From: Candidatus Sphingobacterium stercoripullorum
GTDB taxonomy: Bacteria > Bacteroidota > Bacteroidia > Sphingobacteriales > Sphingobacteriaceae
Assembly: GCA_019114715.1 (NCBI GenBank)
Contig: DXEZ01000173.1
Coordinates: 1 to 16,551 of the forward strand
Reading direction: 5' to 3'
DNA: 16,551 bases
The notes beneath the pieces were generated by a model. The model was not told where the DNA came from. It worked only from the letters and a program-made list of their open reading frames with translations, and did no database searches. Each line of letters begins with the position of its first letter. Position 1 is the stretch's first letter. A program made the position numbers and the translations under genes. This document shows, one piece after another, positions 8,297 through 16,241 of this stretch.

Positions 8297-9862
8297 TTAG
8301 CTTATTGTATCTACATTATTTCCTAAGTTCCTATAATCAACTTTTTCAAGTGGATTGGTACCATTTAAATACTCTTCAACGTTTGTGTACCCATCACCGT
8401 CTGCATCTTTTGCACCATCAGAAGGATCATTTGGATCCAAACCGTACTTTATTTCCCACTCATCCGGCATACCGTCACCGTCGGTATCAACTGGCACATC
8501 ATTGGGATTGAAAGTAAGCTCCGGGTAACCACCCACTTCTTCAATTGTTTTAACAATTCCCGTTGGGGTTAAGGTCTTACCTGTACGTACCATTTCTACC
8601 ACACGCTGGTCAACCGCATCACGCCTTGGAAGTGTTGCTCCAGCTTTTTCTAAAACTGCTTCGAATGCTTCCTGAGCAGTATGATGAGGTGCTGCAGGCC
8701 ATGCTTCAAATGGCGTGTGAGACCTAGCATAATCGGAAGGATCCGCACCTTCAGGGATAATCGAGTTTTCAGTTTTCTTAATTTTCATACCCTTCCAGTT
8801 ATCTTGGGTAATGGCTGCATTATCGTGCAAAACATTACCAGCCACGTACCACTTACCTGGACGATTAGGCTCTTTAGGGTACCAATCACCCTCTGCCCAA
8901 GCATTCCCTGGAGAATACATACTGCGCTGCTCAATGCGCGCAAATACCTCACGCATGTTCTCTCTTGTAGCCGGTCCTGGTCTAAAGTAATTATTGATTA
9001 GGTTGATTTGAGAAGTTTCATCCCCCCCATCAATAGATCTGTGCTGCCAGTTAAAGATAACATTATAACGGAAATCGAAATCTCCCGACATACCAATAGA
9101 AGGATTTCTAGCGGTATTACTGGCAAATAAGTTATGGTGGAAAGTAGATGGGTTACCACCCCAAGTACCCCCAAATGCGTGTCCCTTAGCATCTAGAGCC
9201 TCACTGGAAATTGTCCACTGAATGGTAATGTGCTTTGAAGGGTCCTTTATTTGAGTTGATCCATCAAGTGATGGCCTCATGTGCCTATATAAAGAAATAT
9301 TCTCATCCATACCCCAGCTGGTAGAACAGTGGTCTATAATGATATGGTGATGAGGATTTCCTCCTATATTATCGTCTCCTTGGCCTCCCACTGGAATACC
9401 TCTACGGACGCGAATATGTCGAACAATAACATTATGGGTATTGATATTTAAAGTTCCAGCTATACATATACCGTCTCCTGGTGCAGATTGACCTGCAATG
9501 GTGATATCCGGATTTTCAATATTTAAATCCTTATCTATATCTATTGTTCCAGCTACTCTAAAAACAACAATTCGAGGTCCATTGGCTTCTAAAGCTTCGC
9601 GAAGGCTCCCCGGACCGCTATCATTGAGGTTGGTAACAGCAATCACCTCGCCACCACGTCCACCCGAAGTGAACATACCACCACCCCATGCACCTGGAAA
9701 TGCAGGAATAACTTCTTCAGGAAGCCTTGGTGGGTGTGGAGGCACCTGACCTCTTTCGGGTGTGTTTGCCGCATTATTTTGCTGTCCCATAGCACGTTCA
9801 TTCGGATGTAGAAAAGCTAGTAAACACAAACTTGTTAAAGTAACTTTATGCAATACTTTCAT
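8297..9862 (-). CDS. Secreted PL1-type pectate lyase with C-terminal calcium-loop tail
   Basis: The 521-aa product has a signal peptide (about 1-26, ending AMG before QQNN) without a lipobox, and a proline-rich linker at 34-49. A right-handed beta-helix typical of Bacteroidota PL1 pectate lyases follows: AFPGAWGGGMFTSGGRGG (54-71), NLNDSGPGSLREAL (78-91), ITIAGQSAPGDGI (120-132), the histidine-rich HHHIIIDHCSTSWGMDENIS (171-190) and SNTARNPSIG (248-257). R252 in the R-N-P motif is the likely catalytic arginine, and acidic residues such as D177 and D186 lie in the expected calcium/substrate region. Residues 459-470 and 486-497 are two DxDxDGxxD/NxxE calcium loops of the dockerin/thrombospondin-3 kind. 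It should cleave polygalacturonate by calcium-dependent beta-elimination, giving 4,5-unsaturated products. No type IX secretion tail is visible. It follows the only long gap of the operon. Confidence 0.93.
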   Translation of the reverse strand: MKVLHKVTLTSLCLLAFLHPNERAMGQQNNAANTPERGQVPPHPPRLPEEVIPAFPGAWGGGMFTSGGRGGEVIAVTNLNDSGPGSLREALEANGPRIVVFRVAGTIDIDKDLNIENPDITIAGQSAPGDGICIAGTLNINTHNVIVRHIRVRRGIPVGGQGDDNIGGNPHHHIIIDHCSTSWGMDENISLYRHMRPSLDGSTQIKDPSKHITIQWTISSEALDAKGHAFGGTWGGNPSTFHHNLFASNTARNPSIGMSGDFDFRYNVIFNWQHRSIDGGDETSQINLINNYFRPGPATRENMREVFARIEQRSMYSPGNAWAEGDWYPKEPNRPGKWYVAGNVLHDNAAITQDNWKGMKIKKTENSIIPEGADPSDYARSHTPFEAWPAAPHHTAQEAFEAVLEKAGATLPRRDAVDQRVVEMVRTGKTLTPTGIVKTIEEVGGYPELTFNPNDVPVDTDGDGMPDEWEIKYGLDPNDPSDGAKDADGDGYTNVEEYLNGTNPLEKVDYRNLGNNVDTIS

Positions 9863-9895
9863 TGTTCAATAATTTTTGTTTCAATAGGGTTTATG

Positions 9896-9921
9896 TGGCT
9901 AAAGCATATAGACTTTAGCCA
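9896..9921 (-). promoter_or_regulatory. Perfect 9-bp hairpin in the pectate lyase leader
   Basis: TGGCTAAAG at 9896-9904 is the exact inverse of CTTTAGCCA at 9913-9921, with an 8-base loop. It lies 33 bases in front of the pectate lyase start codon. No run of T follows the stem on either strand, so it is not a standard intrinsic terminator. It could act as a 5' mRNA stabiliser, a processing site or an element that limits read-through; which one is inference. Confidence 0.5.
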
Positions 9922-9938
9922 GGTATTATCTTAAGCAT

Positions 9939-9946
9939 CAAACATA
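9939..9946 (-). promoter_or_regulatory. Possible Bacteroidota -7 promoter element for the pectate lyase
   Basis: On the minus strand this reads TATGTTTG, an exact fit to the Bacteroidota primary sigma -7 consensus TAnnTTTG. A well-placed -33 TTTG about 20 bases upstream is missing: the TTTG in the ACTTTGA context lies 35 bases upstream of the -7 element. The position would give a transcript starting near 9930 with the hairpin at 9896-9921 in its leader. The match could be chance in A/T-rich DNA. Confidence 0.3.
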
Positions 9947-10050
9947 GACAAAAGGTACTTTTTCTATCTGTAGTATTTTTTCAAAGTTTTGTAGCATATT
10001 AGCTTCCCTAAATTTTGGGGATTTCCCTTTACCGAAAAACACAGCTCATT

Positions 10051-11013
10051 TTAGTTTGTTATCTTCACGTTTACATTAATATACGGCCTCCCTTTTGTAT
10101 TAGTTGTAGACTGCGCTACATATAAAGCTCCGTATTTTCCCTCCGGTGTTAAGAAATACAATAAAGTACCAGGAGCTAGTCCTTGTAAACTAGTAAGCCC
10201 GTAGGTTTGATTTTGATCTATAGACACCTTTAAGGCTTCTTCTTCAATCTTGCTCGCTGAGACTAATGTCCTAGTATAAAAGGTGTTGGAAACGTTATAC
10301 TGCGGCTCGCTAAAGAGAGTTTCTCTTTTCTCCCAGCCCGAGAGGTCGTAATAAGGAACCGGGTACTCTTGAACACTTGGAGAATACAAGTTGTAAACCA
10401 GCTCCGTGGAGTTATTAGCCCGAGTATCGAATAGGGTATCAATTCCAAAATCTACTTTTGAAGAAACTTGCTGCGCCTCTTTATACGTAAAGACCTCACC
10501 GGTGGTAAGAGACATAAAGGAGGCGAAGTCTTCACCATCTTCGGTCGGTGCGTATAACCTTCTATTGGCAATATGCCTGTAGCTTGTTGCTCCTTTGACC
10601 GTAATACTCGTGTAGCCATCACCTAAATATTCATTTATCCTATTTAATGCATAAAAGCGAAACGTCATTTCTCCATCGCGCTGCATTTTAAATTTAACCA
10701 CTCCAGAATAAGAGCGCCTCTCATCCTCAGTGGTAGGAATCTCTCGAGTAGACCAGGTGCCTGTACCGTTGGTACTGTCAATGACAACAGCTAACATATC
10801 TTCATTTTTTGAGGTCACAGTAAAATAAATATGCACACTGTCGCCATCATTTACAACTGCATCTTCAACAATAGCGTATTCACTTTTATTTTCAAAGCTG
10901 ACCTCCAAGCCATCAAACATGGTAAATATACTTTCTGCCTCTTTTTTACAAGCTCCCAAAAATAGTAGCGCCAAGAAGAGTGAGAAGATTTGAGTTATCT
11001 TAATTTTATTCAT
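10051..11013 (-). CDS. Unrecognised surface lipoprotein in the SusE/SGBP position
   Basis: This 320-aa protein has a lipoprotein signal peptide with lipobox LGAC (C22) followed by KKEAES, which suggests sorting to the outer membrane. I do not recognise a catalytic motif. Residues about 32-140 look like a beta-sandwich: alternating hydrophobic strands such as SVHIYFTVTS and GVVKFKMQRDGEMTFRFYAL, ending in YTSITVKG. A second half from RRLYAPTEDGEDF onward contains aromatic-rich segments (EYPVPYYDLSGWEKRETLF). It sits 36 bp after SusD-1 and before the pectate lyase. In other PULs that place is held by SusE/SusF-like surface glycan-binding proteins, so pectate binding is a reasonable inference. 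Bacteroidota DUF families of SusE-like lipoproteins found beside pectate lyases are candidates, but I cannot assign one by eye. Confidence 0.8.
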   Translation of the reverse strand: MNKIKITQIFSLFLALLFLGACKKEAESIFTMFDGLEVSFENKSEYAIVEDAVVNDGDSVHIYFTVTSKNEDMLAVVIDSTNGTGTWSTREIPTTEDERRSYSGVVKFKMQRDGEMTFRFYALNRINEYLGDGYTSITVKGATSYRHIANRRLYAPTEDGEDFASFMSLTTGEVFTYKEAQQVSSKVDFGIDTLFDTRANNSTELVYNLYSPSVQEYPVPYYDLSGWEKRETLFSEPQYNVSNTFYTRTLVSASKIEEEALKVSIDQNQTYGLTSLQGLAPGTLLYFLTPEGKYGALYVAQSTTNTKGRPYINVNVKITN

Positions 11014-11049
11014 GATAATATCGATTTATTCAATAATGAATTTTTCTAA

Positions 11050-12966
11050 TTAATCGTCTAGTGGATCAAACACACCACCCTCCCAACCAATTGTTGGGTA
11101 AATATCTACACCTCTCCACACAAAGTCATTATGAAATGTGTAGAAGTTATGGTATTCAGGGATGTCAATGGGTCGGAATCCATCTGCTCTTTGGACAATT
11201 CTATAAGGCTTGAAATATTTCAAATACACATCCTTATCATCCAGGTCCAAAGATTCACGCAGAGGCTTACCTGTATTGGGATCTTCTGACTCTAGCTCAG
11301 CAATAACTTGATTTCTAAGCTCACTGGCATTGGATGCATTCTCATCGTACTCCACAGAAATAAGAATTGTTTCTAGATCTTCTCCAGAAAGCTTATGCCA
11401 ATTTCTAGTTCTACGCAGATCGGAATTTCTTTTGTTTTCAAAAGCAAACTCAATCATCCTTTCATTTAAAAGAAGTTCTCTCATGGCTTCTGTTCCAGAA
11501 ACACTACCTAAACCGTAGTCGTTATCCCCTTGCTCGATCCCGGCTCTCTGGCGGATTTGTCGTACCATATCTTTTGCGGTCGCCATATCGCCAGTTTCAC
11601 TAGCGCATTCCGCTAAATTCAGCATCACCTCTGCGAACCGCATTTCAATCCAATCTATCCCACTCCCGCCTATTCCATTGGAATATGGTACCGAGGCAAA
11701 GGCTAAATCTGCTGAAGAGAATCTTTTACAATAAACTCCCCAGTTGCTACCTTCTGAACGCCCACCATTAGTTGCTCCTTCGTAAGTCCATTGCCTTCTC
11801 TCGGCATTGCCGCTCAGTGGCCAGTGGCTACCATTATAAGCCATCGTAGCTTCAAACCTAGGGTCTCTATCCTTCCAAAACAATACCGGATCGTAATTAT
11901 AACTACCCGAACCATCGATGGGATTACCATCCTTCATAGGGTAAGCATTGAGGAGCTTTAAAGTTGCCCTATACCCTTGATGTGGCGATCCGTTTTCAGA
12001 AGATGGACGCCATTTTCTTTCTTCATCGTGCCCTCTGTTTTGTCTAGTTGACGAATAAGGCCTAGCGATTAAGGTCTCTGGATTGGACGCACCTTGAATT
12101 CTAAAGATATCTCCATAATTTTCCACCAGTGCTTTCCCTGCTGCCTTTCCAATTTCGTACGCTTCTTTATTTGCTTGCAAAGCGTCATCCCAGCGGGAAG
12201 CATCGTGAGGATGCTTAGGGTCGCTTAGTGGGTTGAATTGAGGGCTGGCCCAATATAACGCTGCTTTTCCTTTCAGTGCAGCCGCTGCTTCATAGGTAAT
12301 CCTTCCCCAATTGCTCGAGTTGTGAGTCACCCCCTCTAAGTACTCCATTGATTTATTTAAATCATCTAATATCACATCAAAACATGCTTTAGCGCTTGCA
12401 CGTCCATGAGCTTTTAAGTCATCAGGATCCTGAGGCTCTAAAACTAAAGGCACCCCTCCATATACTTTCACTAATTCTAAGTAAACCATGGCACGCATAG
12501 CGTGGTATTGACCTAAAAATAAAGCCTTTTGCTCTTGGTTTAAATCACCTTCCGGAATCCATCGTATAGCATTATTACAACGTGCGATATCCATATACCG
12601 ATTATCTAGGTAATTTGAAGTGTACTTATTACCCACATAGCGCACATCGTGATTGGTTAAAGGCGCACCGGTAATACCCATGCTCCTAGCTCCCCAGTCG
12701 CCATTGGATGGAAAGTAGCTTTCATCGCTCACCAAATGTATATCAAAGCGATCGGGAACCGTTTGCCAAGGAAACCTAGGTATAATTAGCTCGTATGTTT
12801 TATTTAAATGCATATTGACTGAACCTTCAATACTCCAAATCTCAGCATCCATACCGCCTCGATCTGGAAGGATGAAAAAGTCATCGTTATTACAACTCAT
12901 TAAAGCAAAACAAGACAAGCCGATTAGGAATCCTCTTTTTATCTTTGTAATTATATTTTTCTTCAT
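11050..12966 (-). CDS. susD: SusD/RagB-family glycan-binding lipoprotein (first pair)
   Basis: I place the start at the ATG at 12966 (638 aa). A farther ATG at 12999 would overlap the SusC-1 stop and put a charged, non-signal stretch (MSVYNLIKREV) before a good lipoprotein signal peptide. From 12966 the protein begins MKKNIITKIKRGF, with lipobox LMSC and lipid cysteine C25 followed by NNDDFF. The SusD core includes QYHAMRAMVYLELVKVYGGV (153-172), and the C-terminal signature contains IEMRFAEVMLNLAECASETG and NERMIEFAFENKRNSDLRR. It lies 19 bp after SusC-1, the expected partner. The mature N-terminal region and loops are unlike SusD-2, which fits a different glycan epitope or chain length. The target is inferred to be pectic material. 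Confidence 0.94.
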   Translation of the reverse strand: MKKNIITKIKRGFLIGLSCFALMSCNNDDFFILPDRGGMDAEIWSIEGSVNMHLNKTYELIIPRFPWQTVPDRFDIHLVSDESYFPSNGDWGARSMGITGAPLTNHDVRYVGNKYTSNYLDNRYMDIARCNNAIRWIPEGDLNQEQKALFLGQYHAMRAMVYLELVKVYGGVPLVLEPQDPDDLKAHGRASAKACFDVILDDLNKSMEYLEGVTHNSSNWGRITYEAAAALKGKAALYWASPQFNPLSDPKHPHDASRWDDALQANKEAYEIGKAAGKALVENYGDIFRIQGASNPETLIARPYSSTRQNRGHDEERKWRPSSENGSPHQGYRATLKLLNAYPMKDGNPIDGSGSYNYDPVLFWKDRDPRFEATMAYNGSHWPLSGNAERRQWTYEGATNGGRSEGSNWGVYCKRFSSADLAFASVPYSNGIGGSGIDWIEMRFAEVMLNLAECASETGDMATAKDMVRQIRQRAGIEQGDNDYGLGSVSGTEAMRELLLNERMIEFAFENKRNSDLRRTRNWHKLSGEDLETILISVEYDENASNASELRNQVIAELESEDPNTGKPLRESLDLDDKDVYLKYFKPYRIVQRADGFRPIDIPEYHNFYTFHNDFVWRGVDIYPTIGWEGGVFDPLDD

Positions 12967-12970
12967 AACT

Positions 12971-12979
12971 TCTCTCTTT
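12971..12979 (-). promoter_or_regulatory. Purine-rich ribosome binding site that decides the SusD-1 start
   Basis: On the minus strand AAAGAGAGA ends four bases before the ATG at 12966. It is the most purine-rich stretch near either candidate start and supports the downstream ATG over the one at 12999. Confidence 0.55.
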
Positions 12980-12985
12980 ATAAGG

Positions 12986-15900
12986 TTATAGACTGACATT
13001 CAACCCAACAGACATCGTTCTGACCGTCGGATAATTATACACGCTCGATGTATACGGGTCTTTATAACTGTAAGGATTTACTAAAGTCCAAAGGTTATTA
13101 CCTGTGACAAGCACTCTAGCGCTACCAACACCTATTCTATTTGCTAAGTCACTCGGGAGCTTGTAGCTTAAGGTCATGTTATTAACCCGTATTGTAGTTC
13201 CATTTAAAGCCCACAAATCAGCATTTCTATTGATTAATGGGTCATCCGCCCTAGGAAGTTTCCCATTCATAGGATCATCTGGAGTCCAGCGGTCCCTCCA
13301 GAGTACTGGAACATTAGTACTTAATCCCGGTGTAGTTCTAGCTCTACTATCGGTAAACACCTTCCCGCCAAAGCGAGCTGCAATATTTGTGCTTAGGTTA
13401 AAGTCCTTATACCCTATACCTAAGTTAATTCCAGTGCTAAACACAGCGTTGGTCTTGTTGAAAAGAAGAGTTTGATCAAATTGGTTCACCACACCGTCGC
13501 CATTTGTATCTTCGTAAATCATCCAACCTACTTGCGGGACCTCTCCGTTAATGGTGTAGTTTGGATTCTCTGCTAAGTAGTCATCAACTTGTTCTTGCGT
13601 ACGGAACATTCCTAAAGTACGGTAACCTATATTGGAGTTGTTATACCTGCGAGGGTCCACACCGAATTTATTTCCTAACCACTTACCATCGGAAAGGTCT
13701 TTCTCTAAGATATTGTTCGGCGGATACAACATACGCGAGACAATGGAGTTCCCCCATCCAAAATGCATGCTAGTATTCAAACTCCAGTCCTCAGCAATTC
13801 GAGTTCTATATCCAATGGTAAACTCGGACCCCCAGTTGTAGGCCTCACGGTAGTTAATAATTGGAGCGATTAATCCCGAATACAATGGATTCATCTCAGA
13901 TGCACCTTGATCAAAACCGTCATAAGTTTTATTCTGGAAGAACTCTATTCCTAGGCTTAGCTGGTTGTTAAGCATAGAGGACTCAATTCCAAAGTTAAAA
14001 GTTCTTCGCTTTTCCCAAGTGATATTTAAGTTCGGGTATACCGAAGGGTTAAGCCCAATACCGTACTGGTCATCACCAAACATATAACCGTTATTAATAT
14101 CTAAAGTATAACGTTCCTGCCATAATCTCTCGAGCACCCTATCATCCCCGGTTATACCGTAGTTCACTTTCAGCTTCAAGTGGTTGACAAAGGAAACATT
14201 TTCTTTAAAGAAATCCTCTTCACTAACCACCCAGCCTGCACCGATACTCGGTGACCAGCCCCATCTATTTCCTCTAGCGAAGTTAGAAGAAGCATCCAAC
14301 CGCGTTACCACTTGTAGCATGTATTTGCTATCAAAATCATAGCTCAATCTACCGAACGCAGACCTTTTAGTGGTTTCAAATATACTCCTACCATCAAGCT
14401 GCATCAAGTTTTGATCAAAAGCCCAATAGTCTTCATAATCGGGGATCAATTGGTTATCCCAACGTACTCCAAGTACTTCACTGTTAGAAACTGTTTGTTC
14501 GCCCCCTACAACAACACCTATATTGTGCTTATCAAATGAGCCGTTATAACTTAGCGTCACAAAAGCTTGATAACCGTTATCACGATTTAAATTTGTATTC
14601 AAATAAGAGTTTCTTTGTTCCACACCCCACGACTCTGTATCTAACAAGTTGGTGGAGTATAAAGAACCGTTATTCCCCATTGGCGCGAAATCATACAGTC
14701 TGTATGGAGGTCTGTATTGGTTGCTCGTGCCATTTCCTCCTCTTTGAGAGATTTGAAACTTCGCTTGAAGCCCTTTTAAAAAAGTCGGCTCATAAGTTAA
14801 GCTAGCATTGATGCTATAGCCTTGCGATTTCCTCGCATCCGAATAGCCTGAATTTAAGATTGCGAGAAGGTTATCCCGCCCGTTTAAGTTCACAGGCAAT
14901 CCATTGATATACATAGGGTACCAATCAGGTGTAGCCACAATCGCTTCGTAGAAGCTCGCATCCGTTTCGTTTCCTATATTATTTTGACTCTCACGAATCC
15001 TGTGGTCCACATTAAATGAGACGTCCGCCTTTAAGCCTTCTAGGATTGTAGTATTAATACCTCCACGCAAGGTGTACTTATCTTGTTTCATGCCGGCGTA
15101 ATTGGCATTTTGATTTTGCAAGCTTCCTCCTAAAAAGAAGGTTATACGCTCACTGCCTCCAGAGATATTCACATTGTGCCGTTGCATGAGTGCAGGTTTC
15201 CATAGCTGATTATACCAGCTATCTACATCTAAACCTTTCAAATAAGCAAGGTCATCTTCTGAGAAGAATTTCCCACTAGAGGCGTTACTCATCTGATACC
15301 CTTCATTTAAAAACTCCGCTAATTCATAGGAGCTTAAAAACTCCGGCTTCCTTGCAGCGTCGGTTACGCCTAAATACCCGTTATAGGAAATACTCGGCTT
15401 GCCTTGCTTTCCTCTTTTGGTGGTAACTAATACCACACCTTTAGCACCTGCTGCACCATAAATGGCTGCAGATGCATCTTTTAAAAAGGTGATATCCTCT
15501 ACCATGGAAGGATCCAGACCATCGAAGACTTCACTCGAAACGGTAATACCATCCACAATATATAACGGCTCAGAGGTAGCACCAATTTGCCCTCCTCGTT
15601 CACTAGTCGAAGCGCCACGAATATTCAAAGATATTCTCGCTCCAGGGCGTCCGGATACTTCATCCACACTAATACCGGCAATCCGGTTACGTAAGGCTCC
15701 GGCAATATTTGGTGCAGGGATATCCATTAATTCTTCCCCTTTTATGGTTTCCACCGAACCCACAATTTCTGAGCGCTTTTGCGTGCCGTAACCCGTCACT
15801 ATCACCTCATCAATAGCCTCACTCGATTCCAAGGTTATGGTAATGGAGGACATGCCTGCAACATTCACTTCTTGAACCTTGTAACCCACATAACTAATTA

Positions 15901-16195
15901 CTATTTCACTACTCCCTTCGGGAAGATTAATATTAAACACACCTTTTTCATCCGTCTTCACACCCGACTTAGTACCTTTTATCATTACAGTAGCTCCTAC
16001 AACTGGCTTCCCATCAGGATCAACTACTTTCCCAGTAAAGTTTATTAACATCTCCTCGAGCACAAAACTACTAGAGCCAGGCATTGCTGCCACAACACCC
16101 AGTGCCGGGAGGCCCATCAGGCCAATCAGCACCAGCTGTCTTGTGTTTCGAAGAAAAGCTATGAATAAGTTAACACAGCAGTTCATATAATTCAT
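12986..16195 (-). CDS. susC: SusC/RagA-family TonB-dependent outer-membrane glycan transporter (first pair)
   Basis: This 1069-aa protein has an unusually long n-region in its signal peptide (hydrophobic core about 21-37, ending VVAA). The next ATG is only three codons downstream and changes little. A carboxypeptidase-regulatory-like domain is at about 52-123 (FTGKVVDPDGKPVVGATV). A TonB-box-like DEVIVTGYGTQKR lies at 129-141, and the plug at about 140-262 contains LYIVDGITV, ITFLKDASAAIYGAAGAKG and VVLVTTKRGK. The rest is the beta-barrel, ending VGLNVSL. A DTNGDGVVNQFD calcium-type loop at about 896-907 is of a kind often seen in SusC proteins. It is followed after 19 bp by SusD-1 and preceded by 46 bp of A/T-rich DNA after the DUF5123-like gene. 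It should import oligosaccharides powered by TonB-ExbBD, probably pectic fragments. Confidence 0.96.
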   Translation of the reverse strand: MNYMNCCVNLFIAFLRNTRQLVLIGLMGLPALGVVAAMPGSSSFVLEEMLINFTGKVVDPDGKPVVGATVMIKGTKSGVKTDEKGVFNINLPEGSSEIVISYVGYKVQEVNVAGMSSITITLESSEAIDEVIVTGYGTQKRSEIVGSVETIKGEELMDIPAPNIAGALRNRIAGISVDEVSGRPGARISLNIRGASTSERGGQIGATSEPLYIVDGITVSSEVFDGLDPSMVEDITFLKDASAAIYGAAGAKGVVLVTTKRGKQGKPSISYNGYLGVTDAARKPEFLSSYELAEFLNEGYQMSNASSGKFFSEDDLAYLKGLDVDSWYNQLWKPALMQRHNVNISGGSERITFFLGGSLQNQNANYAGMKQDKYTLRGGINTTILEGLKADVSFNVDHRIRESQNNIGNETDASFYEAIVATPDWYPMYINGLPVNLNGRDNLLAILNSGYSDARKSQGYSINASLTYEPTFLKGLQAKFQISQRGGNGTSNQYRPPYRLYDFAPMGNNGSLYSTNLLDTESWGVEQRNSYLNTNLNRDNGYQAFVTLSYNGSFDKHNIGVVVGGEQTVSNSEVLGVRWDNQLIPDYEDYWAFDQNLMQLDGRSIFETTKRSAFGRLSYDFDSKYMLQVVTRLDASSNFARGNRWGWSPSIGAGWVVSEEDFFKENVSFVNHLKLKVNYGITGDDRVLERLWQERYTLDINNGYMFGDDQYGIGLNPSVYPNLNITWEKRRTFNFGIESSMLNNQLSLGIEFFQNKTYDGFDQGASEMNPLYSGLIAPIINYREAYNWGSEFTIGYRTRIAEDWSLNTSMHFGWGNSIVSRMLYPPNNILEKDLSDGKWLGNKFGVDPRRYNNSNIGYRTLGMFRTQEQVDDYLAENPNYTINGEVPQVGWMIYEDTNGDGVVNQFDQTLLFNKTNAVFSTGINLGIGYKDFNLSTNIAARFGGKVFTDSRARTTPGLSTNVPVLWRDRWTPDDPMNGKLPRADDPLINRNADLWALNGTTIRVNNMTLSYKLPSDLANRIGVGSARVLVTGNNLWTLVNPYSYKDPYTSSVYNYPTVRTMSVGLNVSL

Positions 16196-16241
16196 CTTTA
16201 GTTTATTTAATTCTAAAATTAGGTTCTCTATTACGTATCTT

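Noticed and set aside
8297..9862. Alginate lyase or other uronate lyase instead of pectate lyase
   Set aside because: The beta-helix motifs, IDHCS block and R-N-P arginine match PL1 pectate lyases, not the alginate lyase families I know.
9998..10028. C-run/G-run palindromic patch as a terminator after the lipoprotein gene
   Set aside because: Stems are 3-4 bp with loops too small or mismatched, and no U-tract follows on the minus strand.
12967..12999. Upstream start for SusD-1 at 12999
   Set aside because: It would overlap the SusC-1 stop and add a charged stretch before the lipoprotein signal peptide; the ATG at 12966 has a better purine-rich site.
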